Origin: Sulfurovum sp. UBA1140
GTDB lineage: Bacteria; Campylobacterota; Campylobacteria; Campylobacterales; Sulfurovaceae
Direction of reading: 5' to 3'
NCBI GenBank assembly: GCA_002311915.1
Contig: DCAF01000053.1
Location: 1,164 to 35,162, forward strand
Length of the DNA: 33,999 nt
The notes under the pieces were generated by a model, which did no database searches, was not told the origin of the DNA, and saw only the letters and a program-made list of their open reading frames with translations. Of the stretch, positions 7,706-15,887 are shown one piece after another. The translations under genes were made by a program, and so were the position numbers. Numbering within the stretch: position 1 is the first letter of the stretch; each line of letters opens with the position of its first letter.

Positions 7706-8887
7706 ATGAAAAACCACTATTTCTTTTCTCAACCCCATCAACCCTTTTTTGTGTTGGCATTTGTATCGGCGATACTCTCGATGATCCTATTTATGTTAAT
7801 GTTTAAAGGTATTGTTTCTGCTTCTGTAAGCACTACAACGTATCATGCCTATTCAATGATATTTCTTATTTTTACTCCTGCTTTTTTAGCCTTTTTGTTT
7901 ACTACTTTTCCACGCTTCTCGGGGACCCCACCCATACCAAAAAATCACTATCTTAATGTTTTTTGGCTGTTTTTAGCAGGTTCTGTTCTGTTTGAAATAG
8001 GGGTGTTTGTTAGCAATATATTTGCAATAGTGGGAATGGTAATTGTCTTTATTGCCCATATAGGGGCAGGAAATATACTCTTAAGTGTCTATAACGCATC
8101 ACCCCAAGAAGAGAAGCACGACCAGTATTGGATACTGGTTGCCACAGCTTTTGGTCTGCTTTCACATCTGCTTTTTTTTTTAAGTACATGGATACCCATG
8201 GTTCAAACCCTCTCGACACAGATGGGAGTTTATCTCTATCTATTTCTACTTGCTTTTGCTGTAGCACAACGGATGATTCCTTTCTTTTCACACTGCATGA
8301 TAGAGAAAAATCGTACGTTACTACAATATATGACCATTCTACTTTTTGGACATATTCTGTTAGAGACGTTTATTCCTCATAGCTCTTTCCTTGTAGATAT
8401 GGCTTTGGTCTATCTCATTGGAAAAGAGATACTTCGTTGGAAGCTCCCTTTCCCAAATCCTAACCCTTTGGTCTGGATACTGCATGTTGCCATGTTTTGG
8501 ATACCTGTTGCCTTTCTATTTTCAGCCATTAGTAATCTGACTTCGCTGTTGGATGGAACTTATTTTCTCTTTTTAGATATTCATGCACTGATGTTGGGCT
8601 TTCTGTTTACCGTAATGATAGGTTTTGGAACCCGTGTTACGATAGGACATTCAGGAAATACCATGCAAGCCGACCGATTGACCACCATCTTTTTCTACTG
8701 GACTCAACTGGTGGTGCTTGTCCGACTCATCACCTCTATTGTCGCAGGGAAAGGGGGGAACTTTATGATTTGGTTTGATATTGCGATTACCGTTTGGCTC
8801 ATTATGTTTATTGCATGGGGTATTCGATTTTTTGGAGTATTGATTTTTGGAAAAAGGTTAAAGAGTAGACTCTTTTGGGAGAAATAA
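7706..8887 (+). CDS. nnrS: NnrS family heme-copper membrane protein
   Basis: NnrS proteins are multi-span heme/copper proteins that protect iron-sulphur enzymes and metabolism during nitric oxide stress. This 393-residue protein is hydrophobic throughout, with about 12 membrane segments. Family landmarks are H47 in TTYHAYSMIF (the usual HA-x-M motif) and the HALMLGFLFTVMIGFGTR stretch ending at R310. It is followed by VTIGHSGN with H315, matching the R-x-T-x-GH-S/T-G signature. It starts on the base after ppaC, with a ribosome site presumably inside the ppaC 3' end. Nitrosative protection is inferred from the family; no nitrogen-oxide reductase genes are in this window. Confidence 0.88.
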   Translation: MKNHYFFSQPHQPFFVLAFVSAILSMILFMLMFKGIVSASVSTTTYHAYSMIFLIFTPAFLAFLFTTFPRFSGTPPIPKNHYLNVFWLFLAGSVLFEIGVFVSNIFAIVGMVIVFIAHIGAGNILLSVYNASPQEEKHDQYWILVATAFGLLSHLLFFLSTWIPMVQTLSTQMGVYLYLFLLAFAVAQRMIPFFSHCMIEKNRTLLQYMTILLFGHILLETFIPHSSFLVDMALVYLIGKEILRWKLPFPNPNPLVWILHVAMFWIPVAFLFSAISNLTSLLDGTYFLFLDIHALMLGFLFTVMIGFGTRVTIGHSGNTMQADRLTTIFFYWTQLVVLVRLITSIVAGKGGNFMIWFDIAITVWLIMFIAWGIRFFGVLIFGKRLKSRLFWEK

Positions 8888-8924
8888 TGAGTAGTTGCTC
8901 TAAACGATATAAAGGAGTCAAACC

Positions 8925-9187
8925 ATGCCACATTTCATAATAGATTGTTCAGAAAATATTCTAAAATCACACTCGCAAGAGGAGATAATAAAACAAGTCC
9001 ATACATCAGCTCTTTCTACGAAGCTGTTTCATAAAAATGATTTGAAAGTAAGGCTAAATCTTTTTGAAAAATACACAACAGGAGATAAAAAGTAGATTTT
9101 ATTCATGTATTTGCAAATATTATGGAGGGTAAATACCCGTATTGTTTTTATAAAAATCTCTTTTTTACATCCACTCCACCACTTTAG
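8925..9187 (+). pseudogene. Frameshifted, 3'-truncated 5-carboxymethyl-2-hydroxymuconate isomerase (CHMI) remnant
   Basis: An ATG at 8925 with a good AAAGGAG site (8911-8917) opens a frame that begins MPHFIIDCSENI and stops at TAG 9093-9095 after 56 residues. The -1 frame continues from that point with VDFIHVFANIMEGK, which matches the middle of CHMI/tautomerase-family proteins (usually about 115-125 residues). One lost A in the AAAAAG run would explain the shift. After MEGK the similarity ends abruptly and the frame runs into the 3' end of radA, stopping at 9187. The last 50 or so residues are therefore gone. Pro2, the catalytic proline once Met is removed, is kept. A -1 ribosomal slip at AAAAAG is possible in principle, but the missing C-terminus argues for a decayed gene. 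Confidence 0.72.
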
Positions 9188-10514
9188 ATACTTCGTTAGC
9201 GATGTAACACTTTATGGCAGTTTTTTCTAATGGTTTCGTGGGAATGACGGCTTTTGAGAACCCTTGTGTCTCCATCTCTTTGAGTCGTTGCCCCAAAGCC
9301 GATATTTCACGAATTTCACCTGTAAGGCTGACCTCTCCTAAAAATAGGGTTTGGGCACTTAGTTTTCTCTCTCGGTATGAGCTTAGAATCGCTGCGATAA
9401 TAGCAAGGTCGGCTGAAGGTTCGTGAATTTTTATGCCCCCTGAGACGTTAACAAAGACATCATAGCTGCTTAGTGGTAGGTCAAGCTTCTTTTCTAACAG
9501 AGCCAACAGCATGGTCAGACGATTGTTGTCAAAACCTGTTGAACTTCGTTTGGGGTGACCGTAGGCTTCGCTTACGAGGGCTTGAATCTCTATAATAATG
9601 GGGCGACTTCCCTCCATGATGACGGTAAGTGCTGAACCAGAAGCCAGTTTCTCTTTGTTGAAAAATTTTCCTGCCATGGTTTTGGCATCTAGCAGACCAT
9701 CTTTGGACATCTCGAATATGCCCACTTCGTTGGTGCTTCCAAAACGATTTTTGAATCCCCGTAGCAGTCGTAGTTCAGAGTTGGGGTCACCTTCAAAATA
9801 GAGTACCGTATCGACCATATGCTCTAATACTCTAGGTCCTGCAATAGAGCCATCTTTGGTGATGTGACCAATAATAAAAATGGGAATATCTAAATTTTTG
9901 GCAACACGCATTAGCTCAAAGGTGATGGTGCGTACTTGTGTGACTGACCCTGGGGCAGAGGGGGTCTCTTCGGAGTAGAGCGTTTGAATGGAGTCGATAA
10001 TAATAAAATTGTAATTTTTACTGCTTATCTCTTGGAGGATATGTTGTAGGTTAATCTCGGGGAGTAAAAAAAGCTCTTTATAATTGGCTTTGAGTCTATC
10101 GGCACGCAGTTTTATCTGTCCTGCTGACTCTTCGCCTGAAACATAAAGAACCTTGTAGTGTTGACTTGCTAAATTTCCTGCTATTTTAAGCAGTAGGGTT
10201 GATTTCCCTATACCTGGACTGCCCCCAATAAGGGTAAGTGAACCAGGAACAATGCCTCCACCTAGTACCAAATCTAACTCTTTACTTCCTGAGCTAAAAC
10301 GTTGGATATTCTCTTGGGTAACTTCGGTAATGGGTATCGCTTTGGGTTTGATAGGCTTATTTGAGCTTTTTTTAATCTCTTCAACAAATTTTATCTGCTC
10401 TGATGAGAGTTCTACAAGGGTATCCCACTGCTGACACCCTGTACATTTTCCCAACCAACGGGGGCTTTGCAAACCACACGCTTGACACTCGAATAGGACT
10501 TTTTTCTTTGCCAT
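9165..10514 (-). CDS. radA: DNA repair protein RadA/Sms
   Basis: RadA is a RecA-like hexameric helicase that promotes branch migration in recombination and transformation. The 449-residue protein has all the expected parts. A C4 zinc finger lies at C10, C13, C24 and C27. A Walker A, GGSPGIGKST, lies at 97-106. The RadA-specific KNRFG lies at 255-259. The last 160 residues form a Lon-protease-like domain, with NVSGGIKIHEPSADLAI. The start is ATG at 10514 with a GAGA-type upstream sequence. Its 3' end converges with, and slightly overlaps, the CHMI remnant. Confidence 0.97.
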   Translation of the reverse strand: MAKKKVLFECQACGLQSPRWLGKCTGCQQWDTLVELSSEQIKFVEEIKKSSNKPIKPKAIPITEVTQENIQRFSSGSKELDLVLGGGIVPGSLTLIGGSPGIGKSTLLLKIAGNLASQHYKVLYVSGEESAGQIKLRADRLKANYKELFLLPEINLQHILQEISSKNYNFIIIDSIQTLYSEETPSAPGSVTQVRTITFELMRVAKNLDIPIFIIGHITKDGSIAGPRVLEHMVDTVLYFEGDPNSELRLLRGFKNRFGSTNEVGIFEMSKDGLLDAKTMAGKFFNKEKLASGSALTVIMEGSRPIIIEIQALVSEAYGHPKRSSTGFDNNRLTMLLALLEKKLDLPLSSYDVFVNVSGGIKIHEPSADLAIIAAILSSYRERKLSAQTLFLGEVSLTGEIREISALGQRLKEMETQGFSKAVIPTKPLEKTAIKCYIANEVSKVVEWM

Positions 10515-10579
10515 TTTTTCTCTTTTATGATGGAGTTAGGGTGCAATAATAGTGTAAAAGTATGAAGAAGTTCAAAAAG

Positions 10580-10594
10580 ATGACAAATTGTCAT
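10580..10594 (-). terminator. AT-rich hairpin with U-tract after the cytochrome-like gene
   Basis: ATGACAAATTGTCAT is a perfect palindrome. On the minus strand it is followed by CTTTTTG, 10 bases after the 10604-11017 stop codon. The GC content is low, so termination may be partial and radA may still be read from upstream. Confidence 0.45.
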
Positions 10595-10603
10595 TTTTTC
10601 AGG

Positions 10604-11017
10604 TCAGCATGAGGGAATATTCCCACTGTCGTTGGCATACTCATAAATAAATTGGTAAAGATGGGGTGACCATGCCTCTTGGTAGTCATCTTCAAGTTTG
10701 GGGCATATCTCAATGACTATCTCTTTGAGTGTTCCTGACTCTACAATCTCCTCCCACTCATCTTGAGAGTAGAACCCTGCAAACCTAGAACCCGACATAT
10801 CGCACGGTTTTTGGAGTTTTTTAATAAAAAGTTTTTTTCCTTTGTTGATGTCTCCTGAAGAAATATCAATGGGAAGTTTAGAGAGGTTATATTCTGAAGC
10901 TTCCATAATACGTTCTATTAAATCGTTACTGCTTATTTTTTTAAAAAGGTTAAGTTCATTGGCAGTAGAGACAATAAATAGTAGGGATATTAAAATAATA
11001 ATTAAATTCTTTTTCAT
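10604..11017 (-). CDS. Exported cytochrome c-like protein lacking a heme-binding CXXCH
   Basis: This is a 137-residue protein from the ATG at 11017, which has AAGGAG 7 bases upstream; a TTG at 11023 is less likely. Residues 3-20 form a signal peptide (KKNLIIILISLLFIVSTANE). The mature part reads like a class I cytochrome c: INKGKKLFIKKLQKPC, then SQDEWEEIVESG, and a C-terminal helix LYQFIYEYANDSGNIPSC. Where CXXCH would be, it has only PCDMSGS. Three cysteines remain, at 72, 105 and 137, so heme attachment is not expected in the usual way. I believe similar proteins occur in Campylobacterota, but I cannot confirm a family name. A disulphide or metal role is possible. It is divergent from pepD. 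Confidence 0.7.
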   Translation of the reverse strand: MKKNLIIILISLLFIVSTANELNLFKKISSNDLIERIMEASEYNLSKLPIDISSGDINKGKKLFIKKLQKPCDMSGSRFAGFYSQDEWEEIVESGTLKEIVIEICPKLEDDYQEAWSPHLYQFIYEYANDSGNIPSC

Positions 11018-11106
11018 TGACAATCTCCTTATAGGATGGGTTATTATAAAAGAGAAATGTGTGGTATTGGTGTAGTAATTGTGTGTAAATTGTGGTTATT
11101 GACTAT

Positions 11107-11114
11107 GCTATAAT
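11107..11114 (+). promoter_or_regulatory. Extended -10 promoter for pepD
   Basis: GCTATAAT preceded by T gives TGCTATAAT, 20 bases before the pepD ATG. The predicted leader is about 13 bases and is mostly AAAAGGAG. The TTGACT just upstream (11099-11104) is too close to be its -35. Confidence 0.55.
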
Positions 11115-11133
11115 GCCGTTAAAAGGAGCAAAT

Positions 11134-12396
11134 ATGCAAGAAAAGATTATAAAACATTTTATTACTTTAACTAAAATTCCTCATTGTAGTGAAGAGGCAG
11201 ATCAACTTTTACTGTTTTTAGAAACCTTTGCTAAAGAGCGAGGATACAGTGTTGAGATAGATGAAACCAAGAATATTTTAATTAAAAAAGGTAGACCAAA
11301 ATTGGCATTTCAAGCCCACTATGACATGGTCTGTATGGGTAAAGCCCCTTTGATAGAAACCGTAATAGAAGAGGGGTGGATGTCGGCTAAAGAGTCCTCG
11401 TTGGGGGCAGATAATGGCATGGCAATTGCCATGATGATGGAGCTAATGGAGCAAGGAGAGGCGTTAGAGTTTCTGTTAACTGCTGATGAAGAGATAGGTT
11501 TGGTAGGGGCTTCTGCTTTGGCGTTTAAGCTAGAGAGCAGTGCCATGCTTAATATTGATTTTGAAGATGAAGCAGAGGTCTGTATTGGGTGTGCTGGTGG
11601 AGCTGACCTGTTGGCTTTAAAGAGCTTTAAAGAGTCTACCTCTTTGTCATATAATTATAAGGTGAGTGTCACAGGTTTGGTTGGTGGACACTCGGGGGTA
11701 GATATTGATAAAGGTATTCCTAATGCCATTAAACGGTTGGCTGATTATTTGTCTGACAAAGAGGTTCGTATCTCATTATTTGAAGGGGGAGAGCGACGCA
11801 ACTCTATTCCTGCTAATGCAACGGCATGGCTTAGTTCTTCTGAAGTCTTGGAAAGTACCGACGGGGTTAAAGTTGAATCAACAGAAAAGGAGTTAAAGGT
11901 TTATGAGAGTGAGAATTTTCTAAATTTATTGGTCGCTTTTGAAGATGGAGTGAACAGTTTTAATGAAGAGTTTAACCTTCCTGATACCAGTATTAATTTA
12001 GCAATTGTCTCTTTTAAAGGGGGAGAGGCTTCGATAGAGTTGAGTGCTAGAGCCATGAATGCTAAGGGATTAACAGAGATATGTGAAAAGAATATGCGTC
12101 TGTTTGCTGAATATCGTTTTAAAGGGAGTGAAGCCTATAAATACCCTGCATGGAAACCAGAAATTAATACTTTTACCAAACGGGTTAATGGGGCGATGAT
12201 GGGTGTATTTGGTCACAGTAGTTATACTGCAATACACGCAGGATTAGAGTGTGGGGTTATTTCCGAGAAATATCCACACATGCAGTTTGCTTCGATTGGT
12301 CCTACCATCTGTTACCCCCACTCGACCAGAGAGAAAGTTAAACTTGATTCTGTGGGTAAGATATTTCGGGTGATTGAGAAGTTGCTTAAACCTTGA
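11134..12396 (+). CDS. pepD: Aminoacyl-histidine dipeptidase (M20C, PepD)
   Basis: PepD is a cytosolic zinc dipeptidase of the M20 family that cleaves Xaa-His and other dipeptides. The 420-residue protein shows the M20C metal-site motifs: AHYDMVC near residue 66, SLGADNG near 88, LTADEEIGLVGA near 115, and IDFEDE near 142. It also has GLVGGHSGVDI near 186 and, at the C-terminus, the conserved histidine-containing IGPTICYPHSTREKV. I placed the start at ATG 11134, after AAAAGGAG at 11121-11128, rather than at 11092. The longer form would include the predicted -10 box. It is slightly shorter than E. coli PepD (about 485). The 3' end overlaps nth by 11 bases, tail to tail. Confidence 0.92.
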   Translation: MQEKIIKHFITLTKIPHCSEEADQLLLFLETFAKERGYSVEIDETKNILIKKGRPKLAFQAHYDMVCMGKAPLIETVIEEGWMSAKESSLGADNGMAIAMMMELMEQGEALEFLLTADEEIGLVGASALAFKLESSAMLNIDFEDEAEVCIGCAGGADLLALKSFKESTSLSYNYKVSVTGLVGGHSGVDIDKGIPNAIKRLADYLSDKEVRISLFEGGERRNSIPANATAWLSSSEVLESTDGVKVESTEKELKVYESENFLNLLVAFEDGVNSFNEEFNLPDTSINLAIVSFKGGEASIELSARAMNAKGLTEICEKNMRLFAEYRFKGSEAYKYPAWKPEINTFTKRVNGAMMGVFGHSSYTAIHAGLECGVISEKYPHMQFASIGPTICYPHSTREKVKLDSVGKIFRVIEKLLKP

Positions 12397-13036
12397 ATGT
12401 TTGAGTCGTTTTACAATAAGGCACCATAAAACAGTCATCGCATTCAGGTTTTAGGGCTTTACATCGGTAGCGACCAAAGAGTACCATCGCTTGGTGCAGT
12501 AGATGTAGGTCGGTTTTAAATTTTTTGCTTAACTCCTCTTCGGTTTTGGTGGCAGTGGTTGCATCGCTGAGTCCTAGGCGATGGGCAACGCGAAAGACAT
12601 GAGTATCAACTGCCATTAGGTTGGCTTCTGTGTACTCTATCATAACGACATTGGCAGTTTTTTGCCCCACACCTGCAAGGCTCATTAACTCTTTTTGAGT
12701 TAGTGGAATCTCTCCTTCGTAGTGTTCAATAACACGTTGTGCCATTTTTATGAGATTTTTGGCTTTGTTGTTAAAAAATGAACAACTTTTGATAAACTCT
12801 TTAACCTTGTCTAGCTCTGCATGGGCTAATTTTAGGGGGGTAGGGTAGGTAGCAAAGAGGTCAGGGGTGATGATGTTGACACGTTTATCGGTACACTGTG
12901 CAGAGAGCATGACCGATACAAGTAGCTCATAAAGATTTTTGTAGTGTAATTCGGTGACTGAATCAGGATAATTCTCTAAGAAGAGCGTTTTTATGGACCC
13001 AATCTCTTTTTTAGTGGCTTTTTTTATTTTTTTCAT
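12386..13036 (-). CDS. nth: Endonuclease III (DNA glycosylase/AP lyase)
   Basis: Nth removes oxidised pyrimidines and cleaves at the abasic site. From ATG 13036 the protein has 216 residues, the family norm; an upstream TTG- or ATG-started form of 234 residues is less likely. It has the helix-hairpin-helix LAGVGQKTANVV with catalytic K126 and the aspartate D144 in MAVDTHVFR. The C-terminal 4Fe-4S loop C-X6-C-X2-C-X5-C uses C192, C199, C202 and C208. The order nth, PEB4-type foldase, fba is also that of C. jejuni (Cj0595c-Cj0597). No strong ribosome site is seen. Confidence 0.95.
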   Translation of the reverse strand: MKKIKKATKKEIGSIKTLFLENYPDSVTELHYKNLYELLVSVMLSAQCTDKRVNIITPDLFATYPTPLKLAHAELDKVKEFIKSCSFFNNKAKNLIKMAQRVIEHYEGEIPLTQKELMSLAGVGQKTANVVMIEYTEANLMAVDTHVFRVAHRLGLSDATTATKTEEELSKKFKTDLHLLHQAMVLFGRYRCKALKPECDDCFMVPYCKTTQTFKV

Positions 13037-13155
13037 ACTCGAATGGTAGTTCTGATTACTTAAACTAAGATAAAATTGTTTACAAATCATTTACAATTTT
13101 AAGTTATACTAGTTAAAATAATGTTTATATTAATCAAGTAAGGAAATGTAGAAAT

Positions 13156-13968
13156 ATGAGTAGAGTATTGAAAATTTTATTGGTTATGGTATTGGCAACG
13201 CTTAGTCTTGTGGGTTCAGATGTAATTGCAACGGTTAATGACAAGGATATAACACGAGAAGATGTTGACCAGTTTGTGGCAAAAAGTATTCGTGGTGCAA
13301 GGTACTCGGCAATGAATACTACACAGAAACAGCAGGTGGTTAATCAGCTTATTGATAGAGCACTCTATGTCGAGGTGGCTCGTAAAGAGGGCATAGAACA
13401 GGATGCTGAATATTCCAAAGCTCTTCTTAAAGTTAAAGAGAACTTGATGCTTGATATTTGGATGAAGAAAAGATTAAATGATATTAAGGTTAGTGATCAA
13501 GAGGTACATACTTATTATCAACAGCATGATCGTAAATTTATGAAAACAGCTTCGGCATCGGTTCGACATATTTTGGTCTCTAGTGAGATGGAAGCCAAAG
13601 AGATTATTCGAGAGTTGTTGAAAAGTCGAAATTTAAAAGATAGATTTATTGAGTTTGCCCACAGTAGGTCAACGGGACCTAGCAGTAAAAATGGTGGGGA
13701 CATTGGTTGGTTTAATAAGGCTGAAATGGTACCAGAATTCTCTAATGCCGCATTGGCACTAAGAAAAGGTCAAATTACACTGGTGCCTGTTAAGACACAG
13801 TTTGGGTATCACATTATCTATTTAACCGATAAGAGAGGTGCAGGTAAAATGGAGTATTCAAAAGTTAAAGAGAGTATTGTGAGTTCGATTAAGTTAGAGA
13901 AATTTAAAATGAATTTGGAAAATTTAAATAGAAAACTAAAAAGTTCTGCAAGAATTACTGTAAAATAA
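13156..13968 (+). CDS. PEB4/HP0175-type peptidyl-prolyl cis-trans isomerase (parvulin/SurA-like)
   Basis: This is a periplasmic foldase and chaperone for outer-membrane proteins. In the 270-residue protein, residues 1-20 form a signal peptide (VLKILLVMVLATLSLVGS). Residues about 25-125 are the SurA-type helical chaperone domain, starting ATVNDKDITREDVDQF. About 135-230 is a PpiC rotamase domain, with SASVRHILVSSEMEAKEI, GGDIGWFNKAEMVPEF and TQFGYHIIYLTDKR. This is the layout of C. jejuni PEB4 (Cj0596) and H. pylori HP0175, and the neighbours nth and fba agree. AAGGAAAT precedes the ATG. The 25-base gap to fba suggests co-transcription. Confidence 0.92.
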   Translation: MSRVLKILLVMVLATLSLVGSDVIATVNDKDITREDVDQFVAKSIRGARYSAMNTTQKQQVVNQLIDRALYVEVARKEGIEQDAEYSKALLKVKENLMLDIWMKKRLNDIKVSDQEVHTYYQQHDRKFMKTASASVRHILVSSEMEAKEIIRELLKSRNLKDRFIEFAHSRSTGPSSKNGGDIGWFNKAEMVPEFSNAALALRKGQITLVPVKTQFGYHIIYLTDKRGAGKMEYSKVKESIVSSIKLEKFKMNLENLNRKLKSSARITVK

Positions 13969-13993
13969 TAAAAAAGTTAGAAGGTTAATAGAT

Positions 13994-15067
13994 ATGGCTC
14001 AAAAAGTGTTGGATAATGTAGCTAGTGGTGTGTTAAGTGGTGATGAGGTTCAAAAATTATTTGCAATTGCAAAAGAGGAGGGGTTTGCTATTCCTGCGGT
14101 TAATGTGGTAGGTACTTCTTCAATTAATGGTGTATTGGAATCGGCTTCTAAGGTAAACTCACCCATTATTGTTCAGTTCTCTCATGGTGGGGGTGATTTT
14201 TATGCAGGTAAAGGTTTAAACAGTGAGCAGAGAGCCGTGCTAGGAACCATATCAGGAGCCAAACATGTACACACCGTAGCTGAAGCCTATGGGGTTCCTG
14301 TATTGTTGCATACCGACCACGCATCTCGAAAACTTCTGCCGTGGATTGATGCACTCTTAGAAGCCAGTGAAGAGCATTTTAAGATTTATAAAAAACCTCT
14401 TTTTTCATCACATATGATTGACTTATCAGAAGAGCCAATTGAAGAGAACATCGCTACTTGTAAAGCCTATTTAGAGCGTATGAGTAAAATTGGTATTACT
14501 TTAGAGATAGAGTTGGGTGTGACAGGTGGTGAAGAGGATGGTGTGGACAATACCGAAATAGACAATGCACTGCTTTATACTCAACCCGAAGAGGTCGCTT
14601 ATGCGTATGAAGAGTTAAAGCAGGTTTCCGATATGTTTACCATTGCCGCATCGTTTGGTAATGTACATGGTGTTTATAAACCAGGTAATGTGGTTTTAAC
14701 CCCAACCATTCTTGATAATTCTCAGAAGTATATTCAAAAGAAGTTCAATACTCAAAGTAAACCTGTTGATTTTGTTTTTCATGGTGGCTCAGGAAGCACC
14801 CTTAAAGAGATTAGAGAGGCGATAGCCTATGGTGTTATTAAGATGAATATTGATACCGATACTCAGTGGGCATATTGGGATGGAGTACGTAGATATATTG
14901 ATCAATATCACACGTATCTACAAGGACAAATAGGTAACCCTGAAGGTAAAGATAAGCCAAATAAAAAATATTATGATCCACGAAAATGGTTAAGAGAGGG
15001 TGAGTTGGCACTGGTTGAGCGACTGGAACAGGCTTTTAGTGACCTAAACTGTTTAAATAGGAATTAA
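13994..15067 (+). CDS. fba: Class II fructose-bisphosphate aldolase
   Basis: This zinc aldolase interconverts fructose-1,6-bisphosphate with dihydroxyacetone phosphate and glyceraldehyde-3-phosphate, for gluconeogenesis or glycolysis. The 357-residue length and the sequence fit the FbaA (E. coli type) group. Visible sites are LLHTDHASRKLLPW with the zinc-ligand histidine, the acidic ITLEIELGVTGGEEDGVD, the zinc-site FGNVHGVYKPGNV, and the phosphate-binding VFHGGSGS and KMNIDTDTQWAYWDG. The start is ATG 13994. A terminator-like hairpin lies 25 bases past the stop. Confidence 0.96.
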   Translation: MAQKVLDNVASGVLSGDEVQKLFAIAKEEGFAIPAVNVVGTSSINGVLESASKVNSPIIVQFSHGGGDFYAGKGLNSEQRAVLGTISGAKHVHTVAEAYGVPVLLHTDHASRKLLPWIDALLEASEEHFKIYKKPLFSSHMIDLSEEPIEENIATCKAYLERMSKIGITLEIELGVTGGEEDGVDNTEIDNALLYTQPEEVAYAYEELKQVSDMFTIAASFGNVHGVYKPGNVVLTPTILDNSQKYIQKKFNTQSKPVDFVFHGGSGSTLKEIREAIAYGVIKMNIDTDTQWAYWDGVRRYIDQYHTYLQGQIGNPEGKDKPNKKYYDPRKWLREGELALVERLEQAFSDLNCLNRN

Positions 15068-15086
15068 TAGATATTTTGCAACACTC

Positions 15087-15136
15087 GGAATCGGAAGGCT
15101 CTGCCTCCGTTTTTCGGGCGTAAACGCTCCGATTCC
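15087..15136. repeat. Nested 50-base inverted-repeat structure between fba and the exonuclease gene
   Basis: Outer arms GGAATCGGA (15087-15095) and TCCGATTCC (15128-15136) are a perfect 9-bp inverted repeat. Inside are the fba terminator hairpin and a second small hairpin around GCGTAAACGC (15118-15127). The local GC content is clearly above the surroundings. Confidence 0.6.
15092..15114 (+). terminator. Rho-independent terminator after fba
   Basis: CGG-A-AGGC-TCT-GCCT-CCG forms a 7-bp GC-rich stem with one bulged A and a 3-base loop, followed directly by TTTTT. It sits within a larger inverted repeat (15087-15136) between two convergent genes. Confidence 0.65.
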
Positions 15137-15143
15137 TAAACTG

Positions 15144-15887
15144 CTAAACGTTCTCTAAAACGCGTTCTAGTGTGTACTTCATATCTTCATCTAACTCTAA
15201 TGATTTTAACATCCAACGAATATATCCTGCATCACTACGTGCAATATCATTTATCTCTTCCCCTTTATATTTTCCAAATTTAAAATTCTTCATTTTTACA
15301 GGAGTACGGGTTAAAGTTTCTAATTTAAGCATTGGATTTTCACCAACATATCGCTCCTTAACCTTGGCAACGAGTTTAGAGAGTAGAAGCTTCATGACTA
15401 GTACATCACCAATGGCATCATGGGCTTTAATAACAATATTATATTTATTTGCCTCTTTTTTCTCATCTTTATATAAATCTAATGAATATCTAAAATATTG
15501 TAAACGGTGAAAATCAGAATTAGGAAAAAGGTGTTTTGAACATCGAAGGGTATCAATCAGTCTCATTCTATTTACAAATCCCTCTTTCTCTAACATTCCC
15601 AAATCAAATTGAATATTGTGGGCAATTAGATAGTTCTTATCACTGTTGAGTTCTGCTAAATCGGTATAAAATTTGGTAGCAGAAAATACTCCTTTTCCCT
15701 CTATTACGTCAGGAGTGATGTTGTGTATCTCCATCGCTTCTACTTTTATAGGAACGCTAGAAGAGCAAAGTTCATCATAAACCTCTACATTCCCTTTGGC
15801 ATCAATCACCATTGCACCTATCTGTATAACTCTATCTTCTTCTTGATTGCCTGTTGTTTCGGTATCAAACAGCACATATTTAGTCAT
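15144..15887 (-). CDS. DEDDh 3'-5' exonuclease (DnaQ/ExoX-like)
   Basis: This 247-residue protein is a DnaQ-fold exonuclease. Exo I is LFDTETTG with D8 and E10. Exo II is IAHNIQFDLGML. The closing motif AHDAIGDVLVMKLL carries the DEDDh histidine and the last aspartate. The C-terminal part (about 200-247), with MKNFKFGKYKGEEIND, resembles the small domain found at the end of some ExoX/DNA polymerase III epsilon-like proteins. It may be a stand-alone repair exonuclease or a proofreading-like subunit; sequence alone does not decide. Its start overlaps the upstream membrane-protein gene by 8 bases, so translation is coupled. Confidence 0.85.
   Translation of the reverse strand: MTKYVLFDTETTGNQEEDRVIQIGAMVIDAKGNVEVYDELCSSSVPIKVEAMEIHNITPDVIEGKGVFSATKFYTDLAELNSDKNYLIAHNIQFDLGMLEKEGFVNRMRLIDTLRCSKHLFPNSDFHRLQYFRYSLDLYKDEKKEANKYNIVIKAHDAIGDVLVMKLLLSKLVAKVKERYVGENPMLKLETLTRTPVKMKNFKFGKYKGEEINDIARSDAGYIRWMLKSLELDEDMKYTLERVLENV

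Noticed and set aside
8887..8940. 17-codon frame starting at the ATG that overlaps the nnrS stop
   Set aside because: It ends after 17 codons, lacks its own ribosome site and covers the ribosome site of the CHMI remnant.
11099..11104. TTGACT as a -35 box for pepD
   Set aside because: It is only 4 bases from the TATAAT, far short of the 16-18 base spacing.
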